Source: Sthenelais limicola
Lineage: Eukaryota > Annelida > Polychaeta > Phyllodocida > Sigalionidae
NCBI GenBank assembly: GCA_942159475.1
Contig: OW804096.1
Span: 18,438,906-18,502,905, forward strand
Length of the DNA stretch: 64,000 nt
Direction of reading: 5' to 3'
This document shows positions 1 to 9,486 of this stretch, one piece after another. Numbering within the stretch: the stretch's first letter is position 1; every line of letters begins with the position of its first letter. The notes under the pieces are model-generated. The model was not told the origin of the DNA and did no database searches. It worked only from the letters and a program-made list of their open reading frames with translations. The position numbers were made by a program, and so were the translations under genes.

Positions 1-119
1 ATTTTTTGGCGTTTTCACCCATATAGCTTTTTACCCTGTCTCTTTCCCTTCTAACGTCTCACTCTCTGGCTTATTTCTGGGTCTGCTGTATGTTTTACTA
101 TATTGTCCCATTTCTATAT

Positions 120-633
120 CATGTTGACCCTTTCAATGTTACCCCCTCGATCTCCCTTAATCTCTCCCTGTCCGCCTCTCCCTCCCTCTCTCTCTCTTTC
201 TCCCCTACCCCTCGTTTCTCCTCCTCTCCTAGCTCCCTCCCCCTCCCTCTCTATCTCTCTTCGTCCCCCCTCTCCCCTCTCGCCCCCCCCCCCCCCTCCT
301 GCCCTTCATATAACCTTCAATGTGTTGATAAGTGCGTAAAGCAACCAATCTCACTCACTCACTCACTCACTCTCCCCCTCTTTTCCTCTCTTTCTCTAAC
401 CTCTCCCCCTCCCTCTCTCTGTCTCCGTCTCTCTCTCCCTTCCTTCGCCTATTCTCTCCTTCTCTCTCCTCTCCCCCCTCTATTCCCTCTCCCCTCTCTC
501 TCCATTCCATCGCCTCCTCTCTTTCTCCCCGTCCTCCCTTCTCCCCCCTCCCTCTCCATTCCATGACCTCCTCTCTTTCTCCCCTCTCCCCTCCCTCTCC
601 CTTCCATCGCCCCCCCCCCCCCCCACCTTAGCT
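120..633. repeat. CT-rich low-complexity tract
   Basis: Almost pure pyrimidine on the plus strand, dominated by CTCTCC/TCCC words, with C runs near 285 and 610. Long open frames here on both strands are Ser/Pro/Leu or Arg/Glu/Gly composition artefacts, not genes. It is interrupted at 301-357 by an inverted copy of the dispersed repeat seen again at 917-1075. Confidence 0.9.
301..357 (-). repeat. 57-bp dispersed repeat, inverted copy
   Basis: Reverse-complement copy of the sequence at 921-979 and 1005-1063 (core GATTGGTTGCTTTACGC, then TTATCAACACATT), next to a run of CTCA repeats, which is GAGT on the other strand. The pattern GAGT repeats plus a TTTTACGCC-like core resembles a repeat I associate with gastropod genomes; that link is from memory. 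Confidence 0.7.
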
Positions 634-916
634 TAGTCATTGAGGAATGCGTTCCTATTAATCACCTCTGTATCAATACCATCTCACCAAACCCAGATAT
701 GTCGGTAGATGTAGGACGTAATCGTGTACCTAATGTATGTAAATAACTCAATCATGGCTGCCATAGCCCCAATACAGGGTCACATTGTGTAACGATAACA
801 CAAATTAACCAGTTGAAGAAAGCCATATTCTTCTATAACTGCGCCCCAATGTCTGGGAGTTGACCCATGAGCTTAGATACTCACAGAATTTCTTTAGGAA
901 TCATTCTACATATCAA
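634..916. other. Non-repetitive spacer, nothing recognised
   Basis: Ordinary AT-rich sequence without an open frame, splice-flanked exon or repeat that I can support. Confidence 0.6.
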
Positions 917-1075
917 ATTGGAGTGAGATTGGTTGCTTTACGCCCTTATCAACACATTTAATATGGTTATATCAAGGGCGGGAGAGCTTAGAGGGAGTGC
1001 GTGAGTGAGATTGGTTGCTTTACGCCCTTATCAACACATTTAATATGGTTATATCAAGGGCAGGAGAGCTGAGAG
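917..1075 (+). repeat. Tandem pair of the 57-bp dispersed repeat
   Basis: Two nearly identical copies about 84 bp apart, each starting GAGTGAGATTGGTTGCTTTA and ending with TATCAAGGGC followed by a G-rich end. They match the inverted copy at 301-357. They probably belong to a short mobile or satellite family. Confidence 0.8.
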
Positions 1076-1380
1076 GGAGGCAGTTTATGATCATACCCAG
1101 GAAATAGAGATAGAGAAGAAGGTAGAGAGAGAGACAGAAAAGAGACAGAAAGGCACTTTATGGTCTTACCCAGGACCGTTATGAAAATCGGAGGCATTCC
1201 ACAGAATCTACAGACAATTTAGAGTAATTTATCTTCCTCCAAGCCATGTTTCCTGTTTTGAGTCTATATCTAGGACAAATATTACCTAACGTATCTGTTT
1301 ATCCACTCAATCGATACAGCCTAATAGTGTTCGTCGCAATTTGATATTTATCAGTTTTCTTTCCCAATGATCGCCTTGTA

Positions 1381-1440
1381 GGAATATTCTCATTTTTGGT
1401 GTGTTTAGCATGCTAAACACACCAACAATGAGAATATTCC
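1381..1440. repeat. 60-bp near-perfect palindrome
   Basis: The two 30-nt halves are reverse complements with one mismatch pair. The left half begins GGAATATTCTCATT and the dyad centre is GCATGC. There is no loop, so this is a cruciform-capable palindrome; it may be the solo end of a foldback element. Confidence 0.95.
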
Positions 1441-1759
1441 TCACTCTTTGCACTCTTCGTCTATAAATACATAACAGACTGTATTGACTATATCTAGGCC
1501 TTTTAATATGATATATATAGGGAGTATACGTTCTACTTTACTAGTGATCTTTGTTCAAATATAAAACAAAATCTGATCCTTTTGAATATGATGCAAGGAT
1601 CTTTTGGAGAATTGAGATGATCCCCATGGTGTTTTCTTCTGACAGATGCTCATATTATATCATAAAAGGGCTAAGGCACCACCCCCATTACAATTCCGAG
1701 CTTCTTTATATTTACAATACAATATTTTCTGACTTGCCATATGGTGATATTGTATTGTA

Positions 1760-1930
1760 TCAGGGGTAAGGGACCACCACCATTGTGGAACCACATGGAG
1801 ACAAGCCTGGAGCCTGGGTGTAAGACAAGTAGACTAATTGTGGGCTTGTGCGGGGTGCCTCACAGGTGCAGGAGGTAATGTGGGGAGGGGCTGTATGATC
1901 CAACACCTGCTGTACCGCACTGCTGATGGC
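1760..1930 (-). CDS. Terminal exon of an unrecognised minus-strand gene
   Basis: Read on the minus strand, a strong acceptor (a C-rich tract ending CCCCCCAG) is followed by 56 codons and a TGA at 1760-1762. The peptide begins AISSAVQQVLDHTAPPHI and contains a C-T-C motif, then a Pro/Ser/Val-rich tail ending MVVVPYP. Composition is that of ordinary protein, unlike the GA-rich intron just upstream. It follows in phase 0 from the exon at 2549-2639. I do not recognise the family. The gene extends to higher coordinates (at least 6486). Confidence 0.65.
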   Translation of the reverse strand, partial: AISSAVQQVLDHTAPPHITSCTCEAPRTSPQLVYLSYTQAPGLSPCGSTMVVVPYP

Positions 1931-1935
1931 CTGGG

Positions 1936-2450
1936 GGGAGGGAACAGGTAGGGGGAGAAGGGAGAGACAGAGGAGTGATAGAAGTAGAGAGATCGAGATT
2001 GAGGGGGCGTGGGAGAGATATGAGAGAGAGAGGATATAGAGAATGGGAGAGACAGAGAGAGGAGAGAGGCAGGCAGAGAAAGGGAGAGAGAATGAGAGAG
2101 AGAGAGGCAGAGAGAGGACAGAGGATAGAGAGAATGAGAGAGAAGGGGGAAGCTGAGTTAGTAGAGAAGATGGAGAGATAGAGTCAGAGAGACAGACAGA
2201 GGGAGGAGAGCAGAAATAGAGGGACAACGAGACAAAGACGGGCTGAGGGAGAGAGAGTGAAAGGGTGGGAGAGATTGTAGTGGGGGAGAGAGACAAATCA
2301 AGGAAAGGTAGAAGAGGGAGAAATAAGAGATTGAAAAGATAGGATGTGAAAAAGAGAAAAACAAGAGTAAGATAGGGCTTTCTCTCAGGCAACCACCTCA
2401 GGAGTGGTAGGAGAACATGAGAGAGAGAGAGATCATACGTAGATAGGGAC
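1936..2450. repeat. GA-rich low-complexity tract
   Basis: Purine-rich plus strand dominated by GAGAGA and GAGAGAGGC words, lying in the last intron of the minus-strand gene. Frames inside it are composition artefacts. Confidence 0.9.
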
Positions 2451-2548
2451 ATAGCAAGAGTTAAGGGTTTACCTGTACCATAATTAGGTATAAGACTAAT
2501 GCTCTCTCACCTGTCACCACCCCTGGGTTACCATGACAACCCTATTAC

Positions 2549-2639
2549 CTGGAGGCACATCTGCCCTACATGTAGACCCACCTGGTGAGAGATCGGTGTA
2601 CCACAGTTATGGCAATCATGCATGAAAATAGGGCGGAAT
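2549..2639 (-). CDS. Internal exon of the same minus-strand gene
   Basis: On the minus strand an acceptor TTATTCTGACAG precedes 91 coding bases (1 plus 30 codons) and a donor GTAATA follows. The peptide contains a possible metal-binding H-D-C-H-N-C-G cluster and ends in VGQMCLQ, joining in frame to AISSAV of the terminal exon. The incoming phase needs two bases from the preceding exon, which the exon at 6314-6486 does not supply, so at least one more exon lies between them or one boundary is misplaced. A shorter version starting at 2581 (CACCAG acceptor) is possible. Confidence 0.55.
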
Positions 2640-2764
2640 CTGTCAGAATAATATGAAATGAACATATTTTTGCAATTAATATTAACAATTATATACATTT
2701 GTTTCATAGGTTTGCCAACAATTAGATATCCTTCTGGACTATAATCCATGTACGTCTTCATGTT

Positions 2765-3292
2765 GATAGGAGAATTGTTTTTGTACAAAAGAATTGTTTT
2801 TGTATAGAAGAATTGCTTTGGTATGGCAGAATTGTTTTTGTAAGGAAGAATTGTTTTTGTATGGCAGAATTGTTTTTGAAAGAAAGAATTGTTTTTGTAT
2901 GGCAGAATTGGTTTTGTGTGGGAGAATAGCTTTTGTATAGAAGAATTGTTTTTGTATTGAAGAATTGTTTTTGTATTGAAAAATTGTTTTTGTATAGAAG
3001 AATTGTTTTTGTATTGAAGAATTGTTTTTGTATAGAAGAATTGTTTTTGTATAGGAGAATTGTTTTTGTATAGGAGAATTGTTTTTGTATAGGAGAATTG
3101 TTTTTGTATAGGAGAATAGTTTTTGTATAGGAGAATTGTTTTTGTATGGGAGAATTGTTTTTGTATAGAAGAATTGTTTTTGTATAGGGGAATTGTTTTT
3201 GTATAGAAGAATTTTTTTTTGTATGGAAGAATTGTTTTTGTATACGAGAACTGTTTTTGTATACGAGAATGGTTTTTGTATACGAGCATTGT
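2765..3292. repeat. 19-bp minisatellite, about 28 copies
   Basis: Unit close to TTGTTTTTGTATAGGAGAA, with variants GAAG, GGAG and GCAG. Because 19 is not a multiple of three, one reading frame passes through all phases and yields a long minus-strand open frame with a 19-residue period (YTKTIL, YKNNS, IQKQF). This is repeat-derived and not evidence of a gene. Confidence 0.92.
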
Positions 3293-3293
3293 C

Positions 3294-3690
3294 TGAGATA
3301 TCATCATATGTGAAAAGATGAGATCAAGGAGACTCTAATGATGGTAAACATCTAATGAGTACATCTATATTTTATGTTTGGTATTTCTATTTTTGGAAAA
3401 AAGGTTTGCAATATAATTGGGTGGTCCATTACTAGTAAAGTAGCTAAATGTACTCTATAAGATCATCTTAAAAACGTAAAGATATATTTTATACTCTGTC
3501 TTGAAATTTGGTACATGTATTCATACAACCGTATAAGGCTCTAGCACGGACTTGTAATGAGAATTTACAAGTCCGTGGCTCTAGATACCCGAAATATGAG
3601 AACATTCGTGCAAAGAGATATTGTGAATAAATCACTTTGAAGAAAACCAATTTTGCGACTTGTGACGATTTTGCGACTTGTGACTCATTT
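3294..3690. mobile_element. Degenerate copy of MITE family B
   Basis: Shares internal words with other B copies (ACTAGTAAAGTAGCTAAATG) and ends with two close copies of the terminus TTTTGCGACTTGTGAC. The left end is decayed. A 13-bp perfect hairpin sits inside at 3545-3577. Confidence 0.6.
3545..3577. repeat. 13-bp perfect hairpin
   Basis: CACGGACTTGTAA is followed seven bases later by its exact reverse complement. It lies within decayed MITE B sequence and is not followed by a terminator-like tract. Confidence 0.9.
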
Positions 3691-4310
3691 GTCTGTTAAA
3701 CACAACACAGTTGTACTTCCAGGCTGACATAGACCACAGAGGTTAGACTGTGTGAGGTTGATGACTTTATTAAATATATTATCCCTGATTTAGTAGCACC
3801 TGGTGCAGGGACAAGCACAGTGTTGTTATTCCCACACAAACAACACTTACACACAAGCAGTTTTTACCATTCCACTTTGTGGCTCGTATATAAATAGTAG
3901 TAAATAGTGATTTGGACGATTATTTAACCATAAGTGGTTTGCTCAAAATAGGTTGGCCTAGTATTCCTCCTTCTTGGATATACCATTAGCAGTTCTTTGT
4001 TCGTTTTATCTTTATGTTTCGGATCCCTTTCTTTCTTTTCTCTTCCCCCTTATTTTCTTCTGAGGAATTTATTATATTGTAAAGTCAAGAAACTATTACT
4101 TATTTATATGAAAATATTATGACAAATAGGTGATGCACTTCTGAGTGAGGCTCAATTCTTCCTGTGTAAACCTTTGGTGTACAGAAATCAGCTACTAAAG
4201 TTTAACTACTAAAGTTTAGACTCTTTGACAAGTGACAATATCTCTATAATATTAAGAAACCTTTACACCGTATAATAAATACATGTTCTGGGGAGAGCAT
4301 ATATCTATAC
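3691..4310. other. AT-rich intronic or intergenic spacer
   Basis: No supported exon or repeat. A CAG at 3833 with surrounding sequence looks acceptor-like on the minus strand but no open exon follows. Confidence 0.5.
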
Positions 4311-4349
4311 TAATATTCAGAAGTCAAATAATTTGACTTCTGAATATTA
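4311..4349. repeat. 19-bp perfect hairpin with 1-nt centre
   Basis: TAATATTCAGAAGTCAAAT, one A, then the exact reverse complement. This is another essentially loopless palindrome, like that at 1381-1440. Confidence 0.95.
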
Positions 4350-4702
4350 TTTTAGAGATATCGATATGAGGAGAAATTGACTGATGTAAAGCATGCCTTG
4401 ATTTGGGTTTTATCTGTGTTACATGATATAATAATTATAGTTAAGTGGGTCTACAAGTAAAATTATCTAGTTAAATTATATCTAGATCACACTATTTTGT
4501 AGTTTAATTTCTGAAATGGCAAAGCATGAAAGGTTATATAAGGTTATGTTTTTGTAACTAATATATTTTTCTAGATATAAATAAAGATATATTTTTACCT
4601 AAATTCTTTTAGTTTGATTTTTCGCATGTCAGGATCTAAAATCTGTCACATGATGAAAACCTCGTCGGTCAGTATTTGTCATTTTCTGGTCAGCTTTTCT
4701 TG

Positions 4703-4746
4703 TTGACCTCTGATCCTTGACCTTAAAAGGTCACCACATTTGACCT
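4703..4746. promoter_or_regulatory. Cluster of four nuclear-receptor half-sites
   Basis: Within 44 bp there are TTGACCT (4703), TTGACCT (4717), AAGGTCA (4727) and TTTGACCT (4739). The middle pair reads TGACCT-TAAA-AGGTCA, an everted repeat with a 4-base spacer. The hexamer AGGTCA is the classical nuclear receptor half-site. Occupancy is inference only. Confidence 0.35.
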
Positions 4747-4996
4747 CCTGTCATCCATTTTATTTCATAGACAATGTACAATTTGTGATTTTTATCGCGA
4801 AATTTCAAATCGGTGCTATGTTTTCTACCACTGACGTTGCCTCGGTTTAAAACTCTGATATCATTAAAAATCGATTCCTGTGAAAAATATTACTGATTGT
4901 AATATGATTATATGGCATCTGGGTATTGTATATGGGAGTAGTGCTTCTGGGGTATTTAAGTGCATTGTGTCGGGGAATAATTATAACGTATATTTG

Positions 4997-5293
4997 GCGT
5001 CAGAAAATGTACAATTCACCTTCACCAATCCTCTCAAATAACCCAAATCTTAGACAAAATTGTGATTCAAAATAAAGTACAGTTGAACAAAATAAATTGA
5101 ACAGATTGTTTTGAATCAACGGGAAACCAAAATTACCTAGCATTTATAAATACTAGGTAATTCTCGATATATGTGGTATTGTATTGATTTAAAAAAAACT
5201 CTTCGTTTACGTTCAACTGTAATTTGAACCTCATCTTTGTCTCAAATTTGGAATATTTGAGAGGAGTGGAGAAAGCGAATGATACATGTTCCG
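4997..5293. mobile_element. Foldback derivative of MITE family A
   Basis: Both ends are the same half of a family A element in opposite orientation. The left arm (about 5010-5090) reads GTACAATTCACCTTCACC and the right arm (about 5210-5290) is its diverged reverse complement. Normal A copies have two different halves, so this is a head-to-head fusion. Confidence 0.75.
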
Positions 5294-5509
5294 ATGCCCT
5301 CACACATATAAATACTATATATTTGAAATGGTCGTTATAAAACGGTCTCCCACTATACATGTATATAATGGTTAGGGAGGGGAGGCTATGATAATTAGCG
5401 CTAATCGGCGGTAATTTATACACACTGCAGTGTACAGGACGGTTAATCTGTCTCGCTCTGTATAACTACTGATTGCATCTTTGTCTGTCCTTCTGTGTAG
5501 TGGGCTTGT

Positions 5510-5745
5510 GGGTCAGATTTTCAGAAAATGTACAATTAGCAGCTGTATTCATTTAGTAAATTCTGCTAAATTAGGCTGCAATTTGGTCAATACTAGGTAA
5601 ATTCGAGAATATTCGGGATTGCATTGATTCTAGCAATCTGTTTGGTTAGGTTGAACTGTATTTTGAACCTGATTTTTGCCTTAAATTTCGGTTATTTGAG
5701 AGAATTGGTGGAGGCGAATTGTACATTTTCTGAAAATCTGACCGT
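5510..5745. mobile_element. MITE family A copy
   Basis: The left terminus GTGGGTCAGATTTTCAGAAA and the right terminus TTTTCTGAAAATCTGACC are inverted repeats of about 30 bp. Element size is about 236 bp with no coding capacity. Intact relatives are flanked by TA, as in Tc1/mariner-type MITEs. Confidence 0.85.
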
Positions 5746-5759
5746 TGTACAGTAGGGGC

Positions 5760-6160
5760 TTGTACAGTGTGAAGGAGAGAGAGAAAGGGAACGAGAGAGC
5801 GAGGAAGTGGAGAGAAAAGGAAGAAAGGGAGGGAGACACACAGAGAGGAGGGGAGAGAAAGGGGGAAGGGGAAGTAGGGAGGCGAGATAATAGAGGACAG
5901 AACGGGCAGAGAAAGGCAGGTGAGAGGAGAGAGAAAGGGGGGAGAAAAAGAGGAGCTTAGAAGAGAAAGAGAGAGGAATTAGAGAGAGGGAAAGAGGGGG
6001 GGGGCAGACGGAGGGGAGGGAGGGAGAAAGAGGGAACGAGGGAGGCAGGGTTGAGAGACAGTAGAGAAGAGAGGAAATGAAGAATGAGAGAGATGGGGAG
6101 ATGAGATTGGAAAGGAGAAGAGAGAGAGAGGGTTGATAGAGAGAGGGAGATGGGAGAGAA
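5760..6160. repeat. GA-rich low-complexity tract
   Basis: Purine-rich plus strand of the same style as 1936-2450. Immediately to its right (6162-6192) is a solo family A terminus (TTTTCTGACGATCTGACCCA), so the tract is flanked on both sides by family A ends. Confidence 0.9.
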
Positions 6161-6313
6161 TTATCCATTTTCTGACGATCTGACCCATAAAATACACAGT
6201 AAAAGAGGCACAGAGAAAAACCTAAAGTGAGAGAGTAAGAAAGAGGACAGGGACAGAAACAAACAGACAAACAATGCTCTAATACCATACAACACCTAAT
6301 CCTTGGTACGTAC

Positions 6314-6486
6314 AAGGTCATCCAGCTTGTAATATAGAGGTCCTAAGTGTTGGGGGCGCACTTGTGGACGGGCGCTGAATGCTAATGAAGCTCCAGCACC
6401 CACACACACAAGGCTATGGTGATCTATGAGACATGTGCGCCCACAGCGACCTACTCCCACCTCACTTACGCCCAGGTATTTCCCAG
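6314..6486 (-). CDS. Internal exon of the unrecognised minus-strand gene
   Basis: On the minus strand an acceptor TTTCCCTCTGACAG opens a 173-bp exon (2 bases plus 57 codons) that ends at CTT before a donor GTACGT. Only this frame is open. The peptide starts GKYLGVSEVGVGRCGRTC and ends GPLYYKLDDL. GC content is clearly above the surroundings, as expected for coding DNA. I cannot assign a family. The exon appears to belong with those at 2549-2639 and 1760-1930 by strand and order. More 5' exons must lie at higher coordinates, but I found none between here and 9300. Confidence 0.65.
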
Positions 6487-6522
6487 CTGTCAGAGGGAAA
6501 CCAGATATACATGGAAGAAGAA

Positions 6523-6720
6523 TTACATTTGGTAAATTCTGCTAAATTAGGTTGAAAAGGGATAAATATCAGGTATATTTGAATAGATTTGGTACTGGAT
6601 TGATTAAAAAATGTTGTTTGATTATGTTGCACTGTATTTGATTTTGAAAACTTAATTTTGGATTATTTGAGGGGATTTGTAAAGGTAAATTGTACATTTT
6701 CTGATGATCTCACCCATATA
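6523..6720. mobile_element. MITE family A copy, left end lost
   Basis: The interior (GGTAAATTCTGCTAAATTAG) and right terminus (TTTTCTGATGATCTCACCCA) match family A. The left inverted repeat is missing or decayed. Confidence 0.75.
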
Positions 6721-6878
6721 TACCTGACTAGGGTCTGTTAAATCTTGCTGTGATCTAATACGCTATTTACCATGTCAGGTTACGTAAGGAATAGTAAATA
6801 ATTTTATTCTAATTTAGAACTTACATCTATTGTCATTGTTAGACGTGACAGAAGGTGACATTCCTCCTTCAACAAGGT

Positions 6879-7122
6879 ATATGGGTCATATTTTCAGAAA
6901 ATGTGCAATTGTCAGATCTACAAATTTGGTAACTTCTGCTAAATTAGACTGTTATATAATACATGCTTTGTATATCTGAGTAATTTTGGAATCCTGATGA
7001 TTAAAACTATCTCTTCCTTCGTGTTAAACTGCATTTTGAACGTAATTTTTCTCTTAGATTTTGATTATTTAAGAGGATGCGGGAAGGTGAATTGTACATT
7101 TTCACAAAATCTGACCCATATA
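6879..7122. mobile_element. MITE family A copy
   Basis: Bounded by TATATGGGTCATATTTTCAG and AAAATCTGACCCATATA, with TA at both edges. Size is about 244 bp and it is non-coding. Confidence 0.88.
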
Positions 7123-7228
7123 ATGGGATACATTGTACATTAATTAAAGTTAAAAAATACCAGCCTCAAATGAACACATTCGTTACAATATCACTCCTAT
7201 TCCTAAATCTATATTCATACCACAGTTT

Positions 7229-7641
7229 ATATGTGATGTGTTTCAGGAAAATGAGTCATAAGTAGCAAAATTAATATTTTTCAAAGGGTTTTTTCACAAG
7301 ATCACATAATTGGAATATTCTGATTTTTGGAGAGTTTATCACTTACACCTATATCAATTGATGTCTCAAATTTCAGGTCAATCTATGAGTATATCTTTTA
7401 GTTTTATAGGTCCTCATATGGACTAAATTTAGTTACTTGACTGTTTATTTACCCCCAGAAATATTGGAAACTTTTTTTTCAAAAACGAAAATATCAAACT
7501 TAAAATCTAGAAATACTTATGAGATAGTTAGACTGTTTACTATCATTGGAATCAGCTTGATCCCATCTTTTCAAATATATTGGAATCTCAAAATTTATTT
7601 TTTGCGACTTATGACTCATTTTCCTGGAATATATCACATAT
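7229..7641. mobile_element. MITE family B copy
   Basis: Termini ATGTGATGTGTTTCAGGAAA and GACTCATTTTCCTGGAATAT are inverted repeats of about 40 bp that include TGAGTCATAAGT-GCAAAA. Size is about 410 bp. Other copies are at 14233-14630 and 30227-30669. Confidence 0.88.
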
Positions 7642-7788
7642 TTCTAAATTTATATTTCCATATCTGCAGGCCCTATAACCTACATCAATAGTACACCCCC
7701 ACCCCCCTCACGTTTATCCAAATTACACTATCTACCCTAATTTGCCAACAATTTGTGGAACAGCAAAATATAATTTGATATAGTTTAG

Positions 7789-8032
7789 TATATGGGTCAG
7801 ATTTTCCAGAAAATGTACAATTCACAACTGTACACATTTAGTAAATGCTGCACAATTAGGCTGCAATCTGGCCAATACTAGGAAAATTTGAGTATATTCG
7901 CCATTGCATTGATTCTAGCAATCTGTTTGGTTAGGTTGAACTGTATTTTGAACTTTATTTTCGTCTTAAATTTGGGTTATTTGAGAAGTATGGCGAAGTT
8001 GAATTGTACATTTTCTGAAAATCTGACCCATA
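7789..8032. mobile_element. MITE family A copy
   Basis: Bounded by TATATGGGTCAGATTTTCC and GAAAATCTGACCCATATA. It is among the best-preserved copies, about 244 bp, with TA at both ends. Confidence 0.9.
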
Positions 8033-8370
8033 TATCATGTGTTAAACCATTTAAACTAAAAACCAACTCGAACAAAGCCTGCGCCACAATTATACCTAAC
8101 CTCCCCACTATGTTGCTCCTTCAATTTACTGGTACCTGGGACAACCTTGAACAGCAGGGAGATCTTAGAGTTAATTGGACTGGGTGGGGCCACTTGGCAC
8201 TAGAGTACTGGTGGTAGTAATTTATCCTCTGGGAGAATTCATAATATTTATAATCTGTGGCCGAAGATTGTATCACAGCAAAATGATGCAGGTGTGCCAG
8301 TCAGAGAATGCTTTGCCGAGCTAATATAATTTGTTTTGTAAATTAATTTAAAATGTAGATGTACCGTTAT

Positions 8371-8802
8371 ATATGGGTCAGGTTACTTTGAAATGTACAA
8401 TTAGCTTTATTCATTTTGTATATTCTGCTAAATATATTTGCTGTATAAGAGTACTAAATAAAAAAATAAATGAAATAAAATAAAATGAAATAAAAATGGT
8501 ATATATGTGATTAGACGCCTACTGCGCTAATGGCTTTCCTCCTTGCCCTGTAATGGGTTTCCTAATGGGATTTTAATGGCATGTTGCAATTTGGAGCGAG
8601 AGGCTTTCCCTCAGTTTGGAGGGACTCTCTCAGCTCTGACTGGGTATATGTAATTTCATTTTTGAGTATGTTTTGTATTACCTTGATTCTAGAAATCGGT
8701 TGAATTATATTTGGAGGATTGGTTCTGTCTTAAACAGGAGCTATTTGACAGAATTGATGAAAAAAGGTGAATTGTACATTGCCGACTTCCCCCTTGCATA
8801 TA
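8371..8802. mobile_element. MITE family A copy with an inserted GC-richer segment
   Basis: The left end ATATGGGTCAGGTTACTTTG and a decayed right end (GGTGAATTGTACATTGCCG) flank an element nearly 200 bp longer than normal. The extra part at about 8455-8645 is an AAAT-rich stretch followed by a GC-richer unique segment containing TAATGGGTTTCCTAATGGGA. Confidence 0.65.
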
Positions 8803-9302
8803 ATGTACAATATTCCTTGTGATAATACCACCTGATTATGTTTCCCCAGTCTAGACCCAGCTTATAAACAAGCTGGGCCTATATTCTAGGCAATATGGTA
8901 TATTATGTGTTTATACAACGCCACACACACATTTATTATCCTCTGAGGTTTTGGTAGTTTTCATGTTTGATGAATGCTTGAACATTGTTTACTGTTATAT
9001 TTTACCACCATACGCCTTGAAAACTGCTTACAAATGATTAACTTAAAATAATTTCAAATTAGTTTGTATTCATAAATCAATTAAATAACATTAACAATTA
9101 TAGCGTAAGCTGTATTCTAAGAACTTCTATATCAGATTTCAAGGAATATAACTTCACATATCTTAGATTATCATTGAGCAGTCAACCGAAGCAAAGAATT
9201 TTCATTTTCTCTATATTAATGTTTTAATCGACTTTAATTGACTTTAATTAATTGTGATTTATTAATGTTTTACTAAAATATTTCCTCTCTTGTGTCTTGC
9301 AG
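8803..9302. other. AT-rich sequence upstream of the first visible CCDC177-like exon
   Basis: No exon recognised. It ends in a pyrimidine-containing acceptor (TTTCCTCTCTTGTGTCTTGCAG) at 9302, so this is the 3' part of an intron whose upstream exon I could not find in the window. Confidence 0.6.
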
Positions 9303-9486
9303 GAAGAAGCACAAACACTCAGACTCTGAGCGAGCGCCGAGTATCTCTGAAGTGTCGCTGGCCTCCACGCGATCCAGTCGCTATGGAATGCGGGATCCCA
9401 CTGCAGAGGCCAAGCCGGTCACAGACCCGCTCCTCCGCAGCAAACTCAAATCTGCCAGAAGTCCTGGAGCTAAAGTTACCTCCAGG
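9303..9486 (+). CDS. CCDC177: CCDC177-like, first visible exon
   Basis: Acceptor CTTGCAG, donor GTAGGA. One base completes a codon and 61 codons follow, starting KKHKHSDSERAPSISEVSL. This is a basic, Ser-rich, disordered segment before the coiled coil. Ends in phase 0. Confidence 0.85.

Noticed and set aside
90..640. Ser/Pro/Leu-rich frames near the left edge
   Set aside because: CT-rich low complexity; equally long frames occur on all phases.
2660..3307. Long minus-strand frame with YTKTILLYKNNS period
   Set aside because: Generated by the 19-bp minisatellite. Only its end beyond the array (2549-2639) looks like a real exon.
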